Assembly: GCA_013377095.1 (NCBI GenBank)
Contig: JACAAY010000006.1
Coordinates: 1-64,000, forward strand
From: Desulfuromonadales bacterium
GTDB lineage: Bacteria; Desulfobacterota; Desulfuromonadia; Geobacterales; Pseudopelobacteraceae
DNA length: 64,000 nt
Direction of reading: 5' to 3'
Both the position numbers and the translations under genes were made by a program. The notes under the pieces are model-generated. The model searched no databases and had not been told where the DNA came from. It saw only the letters and a program-made list of their open reading frames with translations. Shown piece after piece: positions 37,427 to 46,864 of this stretch (positions are counted from its first letter, which is position 1; every line of letters begins with the position of its first letter).

Positions 37427-39202
37427 ATGAAAAAAATTCTTCTCATGATTCACACGGTACTTTTTGTGCTCTGCCTCATCGTGGGACAGGCTGCGTGGGC
37501 CGACAGCGGTCCGGATTCTTACCCTGGAACGGATGAGCAGCAGAGCGATTCTCTCTTCAGCATGGAAGAACTGGAAGATCTGGTTGCTCCTATTGCACTT
37601 TACCCGGACCCGCTGATTGCCCAGATACTCCCGGCTGCAACCTTTGTCGACCAGATCGATGAGGCTGCGCGCTATATCACTGAATATGGGAGATATGCCA
37701 GAATCGACCGCCAGTACTGGGATGTCAGCGTCAAGGCCGTGGCGCATTACCCCGATGTGCTCACCATGATGGACCAGAAGTATGACTGGACCGTGGCACT
37801 GGGACAGGCCTTTATCAATCAGAACGATGATCTCATGTATGCGATCCAGCTCCTGCGTCAGGATGCGCGCGCAGCCGGCAACCTGGTTTCCAACCGGCAA
37901 CAACAGGTGGTTGTGGAGGATGGATATATCAGCATTTTCCCTGCTGAGCCGGAGATGATCTATGTCCCCACCTATGATCCCCAGGTCGTGTATGTGGAGC
38001 GCCCTTCGCCCGGTTTCGGGTTGATTACCTTTGGCATCGGCTTTACCATCGGCGCCTGGCTGAACCGCGACTTCGACTGGCGCGAACACAAGGTTTTCTA
38101 CCACGGCTGGCGGGGCCGCCCATGGATTGAGCGCGCGCGGCCCCATGTCCAGGTGAGAAACAACATCTACATCAACCAAACCAACAGGGTCATCAACATC
38201 AACAAAAATGTGATGCGGCACGACAGCGTGCGCTTCCGGGAACAGATCCGTCATGATGTGCAGATCCGCAATGTGCGCCAGCAACAACCGGGCAATGTGC
38301 GTCGTGATCAACGGCCAGGCGAAAGAAACCAAAAACGGGGAGGAGGACCGTTGCCAAGTCCGGCCGTGCCGAGTCGTCCGGACGCATCACCCCGAAATCA
38401 ACGACCACAGGAGAAGAATGTGCCGCTTGGTGGAAAACCAACTCCGGTTATCACCTCAATACCAGCTACGCAACCTCCTGCCCATGATCAGCAGCACCCA
38501 GGAAAGAACGATGATCGCCGTGACCAGAAGTTGCCTGGAAAAAGCATGCCCCTTGGTGGAAAACCGGCAGCGGTTATCACCACACAACCCACGCCGCCCG
38601 CCCCTGTCCGTGATCAGCAGAACCACGGAAAGGGTGATGACCGTAGCGGAAAACAGTGGCAATCACCTGGCGTTGCCCCCCGGCCAGGCACCCCAACCGT
38701 TCCACAGCAACCCGCCCCAAGGATTGAGACGCAACATCAAACTCAAGGGACCGGTGCAGTAGTTCCCCGACCCACGACACAGCCATCCACCAGAGATATC
38801 TACCGGGGACGCGACATGCAGGGCACGCAACCAGCTTCCCGGTCGGGGTATGGCGGTTACGGCTCAACCAGGGATGCCACCATTTATCGCGAACGCGGCA
38901 AAACCAGCCAGGAGAACATGCGCCAGACAGGAAGCCCTGCTCCCTTGCAACAGAAAGCTCCAGCCACACAACAGCCGCAACCCCAAAAAATGGTACCGGT
39001 TCAACAACCGATGCAGCGAACAGCTCCGGTACAACAGCCGATACAACGGCCCGCCCCGGCACAGCGTCCGTCCGTTGAGCAGCGAAAGGCTCCTGCCAGT
39101 GTCAACGTAGCGCCTCCTCAACAGACTCCACAACCCACTGTTCGCCAGGCTCCCGAGTCTGACCCCAATGACAAGGAAAACCGCAGACAGCGCGGACACT
39201 GA
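37427..39202 (+). CDS. DUF3300 family exported protein
   Basis: A 591-residue exported protein. ATG 37427 follows GGAG at 6 bases and gives a standard signal peptide (KKILLMIHTVLFVLCLIVGQ) ending QAAWA/DSG; an upstream start at 37373 would precede it with 18 unlikely residues. The DUF3300 domain (about 40-260) carries APIALYPDPLIAQILPA and MIYVPTYDPQVVYV. The C-terminal ~330 residues are low-complexity, rich in Pro, Gln and Arg, with repeated blocks such as the duplicated KNVPLGGKP/KSMPLGGKP-type segment. It precedes the DUF2950 gene by 98 bases, a pairing seen in other Gram-negatives. Function unknown; envelope location is likely. Confidence 0.85.
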   Translation: MKKILLMIHTVLFVLCLIVGQAAWADSGPDSYPGTDEQQSDSLFSMEELEDLVAPIALYPDPLIAQILPAATFVDQIDEAARYITEYGRYARIDRQYWDVSVKAVAHYPDVLTMMDQKYDWTVALGQAFINQNDDLMYAIQLLRQDARAAGNLVSNRQQQVVVEDGYISIFPAEPEMIYVPTYDPQVVYVERPSPGFGLITFGIGFTIGAWLNRDFDWREHKVFYHGWRGRPWIERARPHVQVRNNIYINQTNRVININKNVMRHDSVRFREQIRHDVQIRNVRQQQPGNVRRDQRPGERNQKRGGGPLPSPAVPSRPDASPRNQRPQEKNVPLGGKPTPVITSIPATQPPAHDQQHPGKNDDRRDQKLPGKSMPLGGKPAAVITTQPTPPAPVRDQQNHGKGDDRSGKQWQSPGVAPRPGTPTVPQQPAPRIETQHQTQGTGAVVPRPTTQPSTRDIYRGRDMQGTQPASRSGYGGYGSTRDATIYRERGKTSQENMRQTGSPAPLQQKAPATQQPQPQKMVPVQQPMQRTAPVQQPIQRPAPAQRPSVEQRKAPASVNVAPPQQTPQPTVRQAPESDPNDKENRRQRGH

Positions 39203-39300
39203 TACATTCCGCGCCAGGGCATCCCACGCCCATTGCTTCAGTACTGTGTCCGTATGCCCGGCCAAGTCATACCGGCCCTGATCAAGAAAGGATCGCTAGA

Positions 39301-40275
39301 ATGACAAGAGCACTCACAACAAAACGGTTCCCGACCCTGTTACGGTACTGCACAGGTCTAGTGGTGGTCGCAACCATGTTTGCGACCAGCAGTTTCTCCG
39401 CACAGGTGGATATGCCCGGGAAACAACAGGTGTATTCCTCTCCGGAAGAAGCCCTGCAATCTCTGCTTTCCGCTGTCACAGCCAAAGATCACCAGAAGCT
39501 CAGATACATATTCGGACCGGTGTCCCAGGATCTGGAACCGGGTGACCCGGTGGAGCAGGCCGCTGAATTCAGCCATTTTTCAAGTGAACTTCAGGAACGC
39601 ACTGAACTGGTCAAAGATGGGGATTCAAAGGCAATTCTGTTAATCGGCGATGAGAAGTGGCCGTTCCCGGTTCCCGTTGTCAAGAGGGATGCCAGCTGGC
39701 TGTTCGATACCGAAGCGGGGCGAGAAGAAATACTGACACGCCGCATCGGTCATAACGAACTGCTGGCCATCAAGGTCTGCAAGTCATATCTGGATGCGCA
39801 GCGCGAATACTACACCATGCCCGACCAGGAGGGTGAGCAGATCCCCAAATACGCCCAACGCCTGATCAGTTCTCCGGGAAAGCGAGATGGACTCTACTGG
39901 CCGACCGCCAGCGGTGACAAGCAGAGCCCCCTTGGCCTTATGGTTGCCAAGGCGCGGGAAGAGGGATACATGCAGAAACGTGCGGAAGGTGAAAAGGGTC
40001 GCCGCCCGTTCCACGGTTACTACTTCCGGATTCTCAAACGTCAGGGTTCCCATGCACCGGGAGGGAAATTCGACTACGTTATCAACAACAACATGATAGC
40101 CGGTCATGCGCTGGTTGCGTTCCCCGCCCGCTGGGGTGTCTCCGGAGTAATGACCTTTATGGTGAATCAGCGTGGAAGGGTGTATCAGAAAAACCTTGGC
40201 CCCAAAACAGCCGAGATTGCCCGCAAGATGAAGGAGTACAACCCGGATCTGACCTGGAAGTTGGTGGAGCAGTAA
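39301..40275 (+). CDS. DUF2950 family exported protein
   Basis: A 324-residue protein with a signal peptide (cleavage near SSFSA/QVDM) and the DUF2950 domain over the rest (for example YSSPEEALQSLLSAV, KEYNPDLTWKLVEQ at the end). AAAGGA precedes ATG 39301. It follows a DUF3300 gene. Its last 40 residues are nearly identical to those encoded at the very start of this window. The function is unknown. Confidence 0.88.
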   Translation: MTRALTTKRFPTLLRYCTGLVVVATMFATSSFSAQVDMPGKQQVYSSPEEALQSLLSAVTAKDHQKLRYIFGPVSQDLEPGDPVEQAAEFSHFSSELQERTELVKDGDSKAILLIGDEKWPFPVPVVKRDASWLFDTEAGREEILTRRIGHNELLAIKVCKSYLDAQREYYTMPDQEGEQIPKYAQRLISSPGKRDGLYWPTASGDKQSPLGLMVAKAREEGYMQKRAEGEKGRRPFHGYYFRILKRQGSHAPGGKFDYVINNNMIAGHALVAFPARWGVSGVMTFMVNQRGRVYQKNLGPKTAEIARKMKEYNPDLTWKLVEQ

Positions 40276-40905
40276 TCCCGATAGCTATCCGATTTTCCGT
40301 TAGCGTTCTTAGCGAGCATTGCGCGAAATAGCTTTTTTTGCATAAATCTCCGTGCTGTTTGCACTCCTTCAGTAGACGAGCCGATTCCTGCGCTATCGGA
40401 CCCGGGGTGACTTTCACGTACGCGAGCGGCTTGAAAACGCCGCAAGGCAGGTATGGGAGAACGTCTGGAAGGCTTCGAAGGAATCGACGCACTCATCAAA
40501 ATTGACCATCTCCGCCCGGTCCCGGGATAGTGTGAAAACTCCCGATCTCCGTGATAATCCGCTCGCTGGCGACAGCGCGGTCACGGAGTTTTTTTGCCTC
40601 GGCAACCGCCACGGCATGATCGTCATCAAGCAACTCAAAAATCAGCAGATTCAGTGTCAGAACATCCATTCCCGTATCCTTTTCCTGTTGGCAGACAATC
40701 TTCATATCATCACAGATGCGAAATCAGGTCCAGACGACTGTTCTATTTCAATCTCATCCTGACATCCATATCCTTTTTTTCATTAATTGTAAGCGGCCAT
40801 CCGCTCTGTCCCGCCCCCGCCCTTTTTTTCCTTCCGCAACAATCTATACACCCCTCACCGGATCCCACAAAACACGCGCATTCCCTTCACGTTTCAGCAT
40901 GGCCC
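40276..40905. other. intergenic region with decayed coding remnants
   Basis: About 630 bases with three overlapping minus-strand frames: 40496-40705 (69 residues, helical, containing MDVLTLNLLIFELLDDDHAV), a second frame across 40414-40638, and further frames from about 40157-40499. They continue one another across frame changes but none has a convincing complete product. This looks like a broken gene, although I cannot name the family. Confidence 0.4.
40547..40595 (+). terminator. terminator-like hairpin with T-run
   Basis: CTCCGTGA at 40547-40554 pairs with TCACGGAG at 40581-40588, with an inner stem of CCGC/GCGG type, followed by seven T (40589-40595). It could end transcripts from the DUF3300-DUF2950 genes about 270 bases upstream. 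Confidence 0.55.
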
Positions 40906-40922
40906 TGTAAACATTCTTTACA
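40906..40922. promoter_or_regulatory. candidate activator site upstream of the catabolic operon
   Basis: A perfect inverted repeat TGTAAA-CATTC-TTTACA. It lies about 80-96 bases upstream of the sigma-54 promoter at 41002, the distance expected for an enhancer-binding response regulator. Related AACACA-containing palindromes lie upstream of the other two sigma-54 promoters of this island (TTGTGAACACAA at 53020-53031; GTGTGTTACAC at 54311-54321), but the resemblance is partial. Confidence 0.4.
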
Positions 40923-41001
40923 TGAATCCACATACCACTACAGCAACGCAATATTGACTTAACAATCTTATATTATTGGGTAATCGTCGAATGTAATTAT
41001 T

Positions 41002-41017
41002 TGGCACTAATCATGCC
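41002..41017 (+). promoter_or_regulatory. sigma-54 promoter of the alcohol/acyl-CoA operon
   Basis: TGGCACTAATCATGCC: a perfect TGGCAC -24 element and GC at -12 with 10-base spacing; the bases before GC are AT rather than TT. The predicted start near 41028 gives a leader of about 255 bases before the gene at 41284. Confidence 0.65.
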
Positions 41018-41283
41018 TATACCAATATCAGTTGTACCTCTCCTTGTTATGGGGGCGGGTTTACCGCCCTCATATTTTCAGGAGAACATTTCACAGCCGT
41101 AACAATCCACAATCGAATCGACCCGAGAGGATGCGAGCGGTTTTTGTTCCCATAATAGAGTGTCGTTAATAAACCGGAAAGGAGGCTGCCAACCACACAA
41201 ACACTGAAAATAAAACCATAAAAATAAACCTGTAATTCGAATGAGGTCGCTCAGCGCGACCTACAAATCTAAGGGAGGAATGG
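41018..41283 (+). promoter_or_regulatory. long structured leader of the catabolic operon
   Basis: The 5' leader contains two hairpins. The first is ATGGGGGCGG / CCGCCCTCAT (41049-41073, 5-base loop, one G-T pair), followed by ATTTTC, so it could act as an attenuator just after the predicted start. The second is AGGTCGC / GCGACCT (41244-41262), 9 bases before the ribosome site AAGGGAGG. No known riboswitch consensus is visible, and no leader peptide with a regulatory codon run was found. Confidence 0.45.
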
Positions 41284-42627
41284 ATGTCAGGAATACTTCA
41301 AGAAGTTGATACGATGGTTCAAAGGGCACGACAGGCATTAGACGTTATGAAGAATTTCACCCAGAAACAGGTGGATGCGATTACCGAAGCGATGAGCGCT
41401 GCCGGTGCAGCCGCCGCGGGAAAGCTGGCCGAAATGGCTGTTGCAGAAACCGGCATGGGCAAGGTGGAAGACAAGGCTGTGAAAAACTACGTCGCGAGCC
41501 AAGTCGTTTACGAACAGATGAAAAATGAAAAATCGGTAGGCATCATAGAAGAGAAAAACGGTGTCATCCATATAGCCGAGCCTTTCGGTATTGTTGCTGC
41601 CGTTACCCCAACCACCAACCCGACTTCCACCATTTTATCCAAAGCCCTCATGAGTCTTAAGGGGCGCAATGTCATTATCTTCGCTTTTCACCCACGCGGC
41701 CAAAATTGCGGCGCTGCTTCCGCACGGATAATGCTTGACGCAGCCATTGCCGCCGGGGCACCAACCGATTGTATTCAATGGATCAAGACCCCCTCCATTG
41801 AGGCCACTAATATCCTGATGAGGCACCCCGGCATAGCGATTATCATCGCCACCGGTGGTGGCGCAATGGTCAAAGCAGCCTATAGCTCCGGCCATCCGGC
41901 ACTCGGCGTCGGACCAGGCAATGTTCCGGTCTACGTTGAAAAGAGCGCCGATCTGAGCATGGCTGTCAATAATATCATCGCATCAAAAACCTTTGACTAC
42001 GGCACACTCTGCCTGACGGAGCAGTCGGTGATTTTCGATAACCCGGGCACTGCTGACCAAATGCTGAAACTGTTCAAGGAAAGAGGCGCATTCATCTGTG
42101 ATCACGAACAAAAAACCAAACTGGAAGCTATCATGTTTGATAAGGAAAAAGGAGTGCCATCAGGACAGATCGTCGGGCAGTCCCCGCAGAAAATTGCCGA
42201 ATTGGCCGGTTTCAGGATCCCGGGTAATATAAAACTTCTGATGATTCCCCTCAAAGCCATCGGCCATGACGATTGGATGAGCCATGAAAAACTATCACCG
42301 GTTCTGGGTTGGTATATCGCCAACGGAAAGGATGAGGCAATCAATGCATCCGTCGCGGTGCTGGAATTCGGAGGAGCGGGACATACGGCGGTTGCCTTCT
42401 CCAAGGATGAGAAAATTCTGGAAGAATATGCGCTTCGAGTCCCCGCAGGCAGGGTCATCTGGAACCAGCCTTCACTGCATGGCGTCTGCGGGCTCACAAG
42501 CGGATTATCGGCGTCCTTAACCCTGGGGTGCGGAGCGCGCGGCGGCAACATCACCACGGAAAACGTTTCCTACAAAAATCTGCTGAATATCAAGAGGGTC
42601 GCAAGAAGGATCAGGGAAGACGCGTAA
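41284..42627 (+). CDS. CoA-acylating aldehyde dehydrogenase
   Basis: A 447-residue stand-alone aldehyde dehydrogenase of the AdhE N-domain/EutE type, converting an aldehyde, CoA and NAD+ to acyl-CoA (reversible). Conserved blocks are EPFGIVAAVTPTTNPTST, ATGGGAMVKAAYSSGHPALG, GVGPGNVPVYVEKSA and the catalytic cysteine in FDYGTLCLTEQSVI (Cys243). No alcohol dehydrogenase domain is fused; an iron alcohol dehydrogenase is encoded at 51623-52786. AAGGGAGG precedes ATG 41284. It is the first gene of the sigma-54 operon. The chain length of the substrate cannot be read from the sequence; C2-C4 is likely for this family. Confidence 0.92.
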   Translation: MSGILQEVDTMVQRARQALDVMKNFTQKQVDAITEAMSAAGAAAAGKLAEMAVAETGMGKVEDKAVKNYVASQVVYEQMKNEKSVGIIEEKNGVIHIAEPFGIVAAVTPTTNPTSTILSKALMSLKGRNVIIFAFHPRGQNCGAASARIMLDAAIAAGAPTDCIQWIKTPSIEATNILMRHPGIAIIIATGGGAMVKAAYSSGHPALGVGPGNVPVYVEKSADLSMAVNNIIASKTFDYGTLCLTEQSVIFDNPGTADQMLKLFKERGAFICDHEQKTKLEAIMFDKEKGVPSGQIVGQSPQKIAELAGFRIPGNIKLLMIPLKAIGHDDWMSHEKLSPVLGWYIANGKDEAINASVAVLEFGGAGHTAVAFSKDEKILEEYALRVPAGRVIWNQPSLHGVCGLTSGLSASLTLGCGARGGNITTENVSYKNLLNIKRVARRIREDA

Positions 42628-42665
42628 CTCACGGAATGTGAACTGAATTCAGGAGAGAGCGCCAT

Positions 42666-44003
42666 ATGACACACACGAACATGTATCAGCAAAAACTTGT
42701 ATCAGCGGCAGAAGCGGTCAAGGCGGTAAAGCCGGGCGACTGGGTGGATTACGGGATCTGTGTTGGACACCCCGTTGCCACCGACAAGGCATTGGCCGCC
42801 CGCGCCGGTGAATTGAATGACATAAAAGTTCGCGGCGGTATAACAATGTGGATGCCCGAAATCTGCACAACTCCCGAGCCTGCAAAGCACTTCACCTGGA
42901 ACTCCTGGCACTGCACGGCTGTCGATCGCAAGATTATCGAAATGGGACTGGGATACTTCAGCCCCATGCGCTATTCGGAGCTGCCCAAGCTCTATCGGGA
43001 AAACATCGAAAAGGTTGACGTGGCCATGTTCCAAGTTGCGCCCATGGATGAGCATGGCTACTTCAACTTCGGGCCCCAGGCATCCCATCTGATGGCGGTC
43101 TGTGAACGGGCGGCGGTAATCATCGTGGAAGTCAACCAGAATATGCCCCGGTGTCTTGGCGGTTTTGAGGAAGCCATTCACATTTCCAAGGTTGACCACA
43201 TTGTGGAGGGAGATAATCCGCCTCTGGCGCAACTGAAGGCAAATGCCATTACCGATGTGGATCGCAAAGTAGCGGAACTGATCGTGGCAGAGATCCCCAA
43301 CGGAGCCTGTCTGCAATTGGGGATCGGCGGCATGCCCAACGCGGTGGGCGCGCTGATCGGCGAATCCGACCTGAAGGATCTCGGAGTGCACACTGAAATG
43401 TACGTTGACGCCTTTGTTGACCTGACCCTCCAGGGCAAGATCAATGGTTCCCGTAAAAGCATTGACAGATACCGTCAGGCATTTGCTTTCGGCTCGGGAA
43501 CACGGAAGCTGTACGATTTCGTCCACAACAATCCACACGTCATGAGTTGTTCCGTTGATTATGTCAACGATGTGCACAGAGTCGCATCGATTGACAACTT
43601 TGTGTCTATCAACAATGCCGTGGAGATTGATCTTTTTGGACAGATTTCTTCTGAATCATCTGGGATAAAGCAAATTAGCGGTACTGGCGGACAACTGGAC
43701 TTCGTCCTGGGCGCCTATCTGTCCAAAGGCGGTAAAAGCTTTATCTGCCTCTCTTCCACCCATGGGAAAAGCGGAGAAGTCAAATCGCGGATTGTGCCCA
43801 CTCTGGCCCCTGGCAGCATCGTCACCGCCAGCCGCACCTGTACCCAGTTTGTCGTAACGGAGCACGGCAAGGTCAATTTGAAAGGCATGAACACCTGGCA
43901 GCGGGCGGAGGCCCTTATTTCAATCGCTCACCCCGATTGTCACGACAATTTGATAAAGTCTGCCGAAAACATGAATATCTGGAGAAATAGTAATAGAGTA
44001 TAA
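42666..44003 (+). CDS. acyl-CoA:acetate CoA-transferase (acetyl-CoA hydrolase/transferase family)
   Basis: A 445-residue CoA-transferase of the Cat1/4-hydroxybutyrate/butyryl-CoA:acetate transferase family. The N-terminal half has the domain around [19 protein letters not shown]; the C-terminal half has [16 protein letters not shown], the probable catalytic glutamate in [10 protein letters not shown] (Glu244) and [20 protein letters not shown]. It would move CoA between acetyl-CoA and a short acid, letting the cell activate a fatty acid without ATP or recover acetate. It lies 38 bases after the aldehyde dehydrogenase. Confidence 0.9.
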   Translation: MTHTNMYQQKLVSAAEAVKAVKPGDWVDYGICVGHPVATDKALAARAGELNDIKVRGGITMWMPEICTTPEPAKHFTWNSWHCTAVDRKIIEMGLGYFSPMRYSELPKLYRENIEKVDVAMFQVAPMDEHGYFNFGPQASHLMAVCERAAVIIVEVNQNMPRCLGGFEEAIHISKVDHIVEGDNPPLAQLKANAITDVDRKVAELIVAEIPNGACLQLGIGGMPNAVGALIGESDLKDLGVHTEMYVDAFVDLTLQGKINGSRKSIDRYRQAFAFGSGTRKLYDFVHNNPHVMSCSVDYVNDVHRVASIDNFVSINNAVEIDLFGQISSESSGIKQISGTGGQLDFVLGAYLSKGGKSFICLSSTHGKSGEVKSRIVPTLAPGSIVTASRTCTQFVVTEHGKVNLKGMNTWQRAEALISIAHPDCHDNLIKSAENMNIWRNSNRV

Positions 44004-44041
44004 AAGCATGACAAGCCTGCATCTCCTCCTTAATCCGAGAT

Positions 44042-44076
44042 AGTTATTCACAACGTAATAACTCAGTATCTGAGTT
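44042..44076. repeat. two overlapping inverted repeats upstream of the outer-membrane protein gene
   Basis: AGTTATT (44042-44048) can pair with AATAACT (44057-44063), and AACTCAG (44060-44066) can pair with CTGAGTT (44070-44076). The two structures share bases 44060-44063, so in RNA they exclude each other. A third AATAACT copy follows at about 44086. They occupy the intergenic gap between the CoA-transferase and the channel gene. Confidence 0.45.
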
Positions 44077-44111
44077 GCAATTCAAATAACTAGAGAAAGG
44101 TGGAAAATCAC

Positions 44112-45041
44112 ATGTACAAAAGAATAGAAAACAACAAAACACGGCAATTACTGTATTCAACAGGTATTATGCTATTTACTTTTATATTTTTGAGAGCTGA
44201 TGTTTCGATGGCAATTGATGGAAACCCACGAGACTATATTGCTGCTCCACCAGGAACAAATCTAAGCATTGTCTATTTCCAGCATCTGGATTCCAGTAAT
44301 TTCTATTCCAAAGGCAAGGAAGTTCCTGGGAAGGACAAACTCGAAGTAAACGTGCCAATATACCGTTTTGTCCATTATGGAAAATTATTCGGTATGACAG
44401 TTGACCCGCAATTTGTAATACCTGTCTTCGGCACCGTACGCACTAAAATCGGCGCGCTTGGCTTGGATCAAACAACCACATCAATGGGAGATCTGACAAT
44501 TGGCTGCACATTCTGGTTTATCAATAAACCGGAAAAAAACTTCTGGGCCGGATTTACGCCGTGGGTGACTTTTCCTACCGGCAACTTTGATCATGACAAA
44601 TTTGTATCAAGTAGTGCGCTTGCTTCAAACCGCTATACGTTTACCACCCAATTTGGTGTGGAAAAAGGACTGGGCTATGGCTTCCATTTCAGTGGGATTG
44701 TAGAAGGAGCCTTTTACACGGACAACAAGGATTGGATGTCTTCCACGGGTGGAACAGCTTCACAAAGCAAAGATCCAACGTTTTTATCACAGATCAGTCT
44801 GTCCTATGACTTTACACCAGCTACTTTTGCCTCTGTTAAGTGGCGCTATCTAGCGCTTGGTGAAACAAAAGTTGGCAATGAAAAGCAAAATGATGCGGCA
44901 AATGATCATCGGGTTGATTTGGGTCTCTTTCACTGGCTAACCAAAACCGACCAACTGATGATTGAGTATCAAAAAGTTGTTCAGGTACGAAACGGATATG
45001 ACTCTGATGGGGTCATGGCAAGATGGGTACATGTTTTTTAG
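44112..45041 (+). CDS. outer-membrane protein of the phenol MetA/SphA type (channel 1)
   Basis: A 309-residue outer-membrane beta-barrel candidate. ATG 44112 follows AAAGGTGG at 8 bases; a GTG at 44100 is possible. The signal peptide ends near VSMA/IDGN. The body has alternating beta strands with many aromatic residues (WAGFTPWVTFPTGNF, LSYDFTPATFASVKWRYL) and an aromatic C-terminal strand ending in phenylalanine, as in outer-membrane proteins. The family (SphA / MetA-pathway of phenol degradation, PF13557) is linked to uptake of hydrophobic substrates. A paralogue lies at 53257-54159. The gene and its flanks are clearly more AT-rich than the rest of the operon. Confidence 0.8.
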   Translation: MYKRIENNKTRQLLYSTGIMLFTFIFLRADVSMAIDGNPRDYIAAPPGTNLSIVYFQHLDSSNFYSKGKEVPGKDKLEVNVPIYRFVHYGKLFGMTVDPQFVIPVFGTVRTKIGALGLDQTTTSMGDLTIGCTFWFINKPEKNFWAGFTPWVTFPTGNFDHDKFVSSSALASNRYTFTTQFGVEKGLGYGFHFSGIVEGAFYTDNKDWMSSTGGTASQSKDPTFLSQISLSYDFTPATFASVKWRYLALGETKVGNEKQNDAANDHRVDLGLFHWLTKTDQLMIEYQKVVQVRNGYDSDGVMARWVHVF

Positions 45042-45135
45042 AAACTAATAAAGGTGTCTTAACGGCAAACTATCTTGGAAGGCAATAAACATTTATGACA
45101 ATACAATCAAAATCATTATGTAGCAGGAGAAAACC

Positions 45136-46833
45136 ATGATTCTTTTCAATCCAAAAAAACATACAAGGAAATACAGGGACGAGAAATCGCGCCAGGTTAT
45201 GCTCAAGACTATCGATTTTTTCGAGAACAAGGGGCTTAAAAAACTGAGAGCGGATTGGCGCCGGAAAGTCTGGAACTACGATTTCGTGGACTTCATGAAG
45301 GACAATCAGATCTTCGCGACCCTGATGACGCCGGAAGGCTATGGCGCTCCCGATTCACGCTGGGATACCTACCGCAACTGTGAATTCTCGGAAATCACCG
45401 CATTTTACGGCCTGACCTACTGGTACACCTGGCAGGTCTCCATGCTGGGGTTGGGACCGGTCTGGATGGGCAACAACGAAGAACTGAAGAGAAAGACGGC
45501 CAAGCTACTTCAGGATGGCGAAGTTTTCGCCTTCGGCCTTTCCGAGAAGGAACACGGAGCGGATATCTATTCATCCGACATGATGCTTATCCCCCAGGCC
45601 GACGGCGCCTATAAGGCCAACGGCGACAAATACTACATCGGTAACGGCAATGAGGCCGCCCTGGTTTCCACGTTCGCCAAGATGTCCGATACGGATGACT
45701 ACGTTTTCTTTGCCGTAAATTCAAAGCATCCCAATTACGACTGTGTCCGCAGCGTTGTTGATCAGCAGAACTACGTAGCCGAATTCGCCCTGCACAACTA
45801 TCCGATCACCGACGCGGATATCATGCAGAAAGGTCCCAAAGCCTGGGACGACATGCTGAACACCATCAACGTCTGCAAGTTCAACCTGGGTTTCTGCGCC
45901 ATCGGCCTCTGCACCCACGCCTTCTATGAGGCCATCGACCACGCAGCCAATCGCAACGTATACGGTATGTTCGTCACAGACTTCCCCCATGTGAAGAAGA
46001 TGATGACCGACGCCTACTGCCGGCTCATCGCCATGAAGCTGTTCGCCGAGCGGGCCAGCGATTATATGCGGCAAGCCAATGCCGATGATCGGCGTTATCT
46101 GATGTATAATCCCATGGTGAAAATGAAGGTGACCCGCGAGGGCGAGGATGTGATGAACCTTCTTCACGAAGTCATCGCCGCCAAGGGATTCGAGAACGAG
46201 CCTTTCTTTGAAATCGCGAAAACCGAACTGCCCATGCTGCCCAAACTGGAAGGGACGGTCCACGTGAACATGGCGCTGGTCCTGAAGTTCCTGAAGAACT
46301 TCCTGTTCAATCCCAAGGAATACCCGGAAGTGCCGCGCCGCGATGATCCGGTGAATGACACATTCCTCTTCGACCAGGGGCCGACGCGGGGACTGGGTAA
46401 AATCCAGTTCCATGACTACAACATCGCCTATGACGCCTGCAGCCTGCCAAATGTCGAGATTTTCAAGGAACAGATCAAGCTCTTCAAGACCATGCTCACC
46501 AAGGCGCCGCCCAGCGATGAGCAGACCAAGGATGTGGATTATCTGCTCGCCCTGGGTGAAATCCTCACCATGGTCGCCTATGGCCAGCTTATTCTGGAAA
46601 ACCGCAAGCATTATGAGGTAGAAGATGATCTCGCGGATGAAATCTTCGATTTCATGGTGCGTGATTTCTCCAAATACGCCCTCAATATCTACTCAAAGCC
46701 GAGCAACACGGATAAGCAGCGTGAGCTCTCCCTTGCCATGATCAAGCACCCCCTGACCGACCAGGAGCGCTTTGACCGGGTATGGAAAAAACATGTCTAT
46801 GCCATGAAGGATCAATATACCATGCAGGACTAG
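45136..46833 (+). CDS. acyl-CoA dehydrogenase
   Basis: A 565-residue flavoprotein, longer than the ~380 residues of typical acyl-CoA dehydrogenases; the extra length is at the N terminus and in a C-terminal helical extension after residue 430. Core elements are FAFGLSEKEHGADIYSSDM (flavin/substrate region), ANRNVYGMFVTDFP, and the catalytic glutamate in KLEGTVHVN (Glu372). It would desaturate an acyl-CoA to trans-2-enoyl-CoA, passing electrons to an electron-transfer flavoprotein that is not encoded in the window. The gene is codirectional with its neighbours. AGGAG lies 7 bases before ATG 45136. Confidence 0.88.
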   Translation: MILFNPKKHTRKYRDEKSRQVMLKTIDFFENKGLKKLRADWRRKVWNYDFVDFMKDNQIFATLMTPEGYGAPDSRWDTYRNCEFSEITAFYGLTYWYTWQVSMLGLGPVWMGNNEELKRKTAKLLQDGEVFAFGLSEKEHGADIYSSDMMLIPQADGAYKANGDKYYIGNGNEAALVSTFAKMSDTDDYVFFAVNSKHPNYDCVRSVVDQQNYVAEFALHNYPITDADIMQKGPKAWDDMLNTINVCKFNLGFCAIGLCTHAFYEAIDHAANRNVYGMFVTDFPHVKKMMTDAYCRLIAMKLFAERASDYMRQANADDRRYLMYNPMVKMKVTREGEDVMNLLHEVIAAKGFENEPFFEIAKTELPMLPKLEGTVHVNMALVLKFLKNFLFNPKEYPEVPRRDDPVNDTFLFDQGPTRGLGKIQFHDYNIAYDACSLPNVEIFKEQIKLFKTMLTKAPPSDEQTKDVDYLLALGEILTMVAYGQLILENRKHYEVEDDLADEIFDFMVRDFSKYALNIYSKPSNTDKQRELSLAMIKHPLTDQERFDRVWKKHVYAMKDQYTMQD

Positions 46834-46864
46834 CGCATTCCGGAGGACAGAGGAACGGGTGAAG

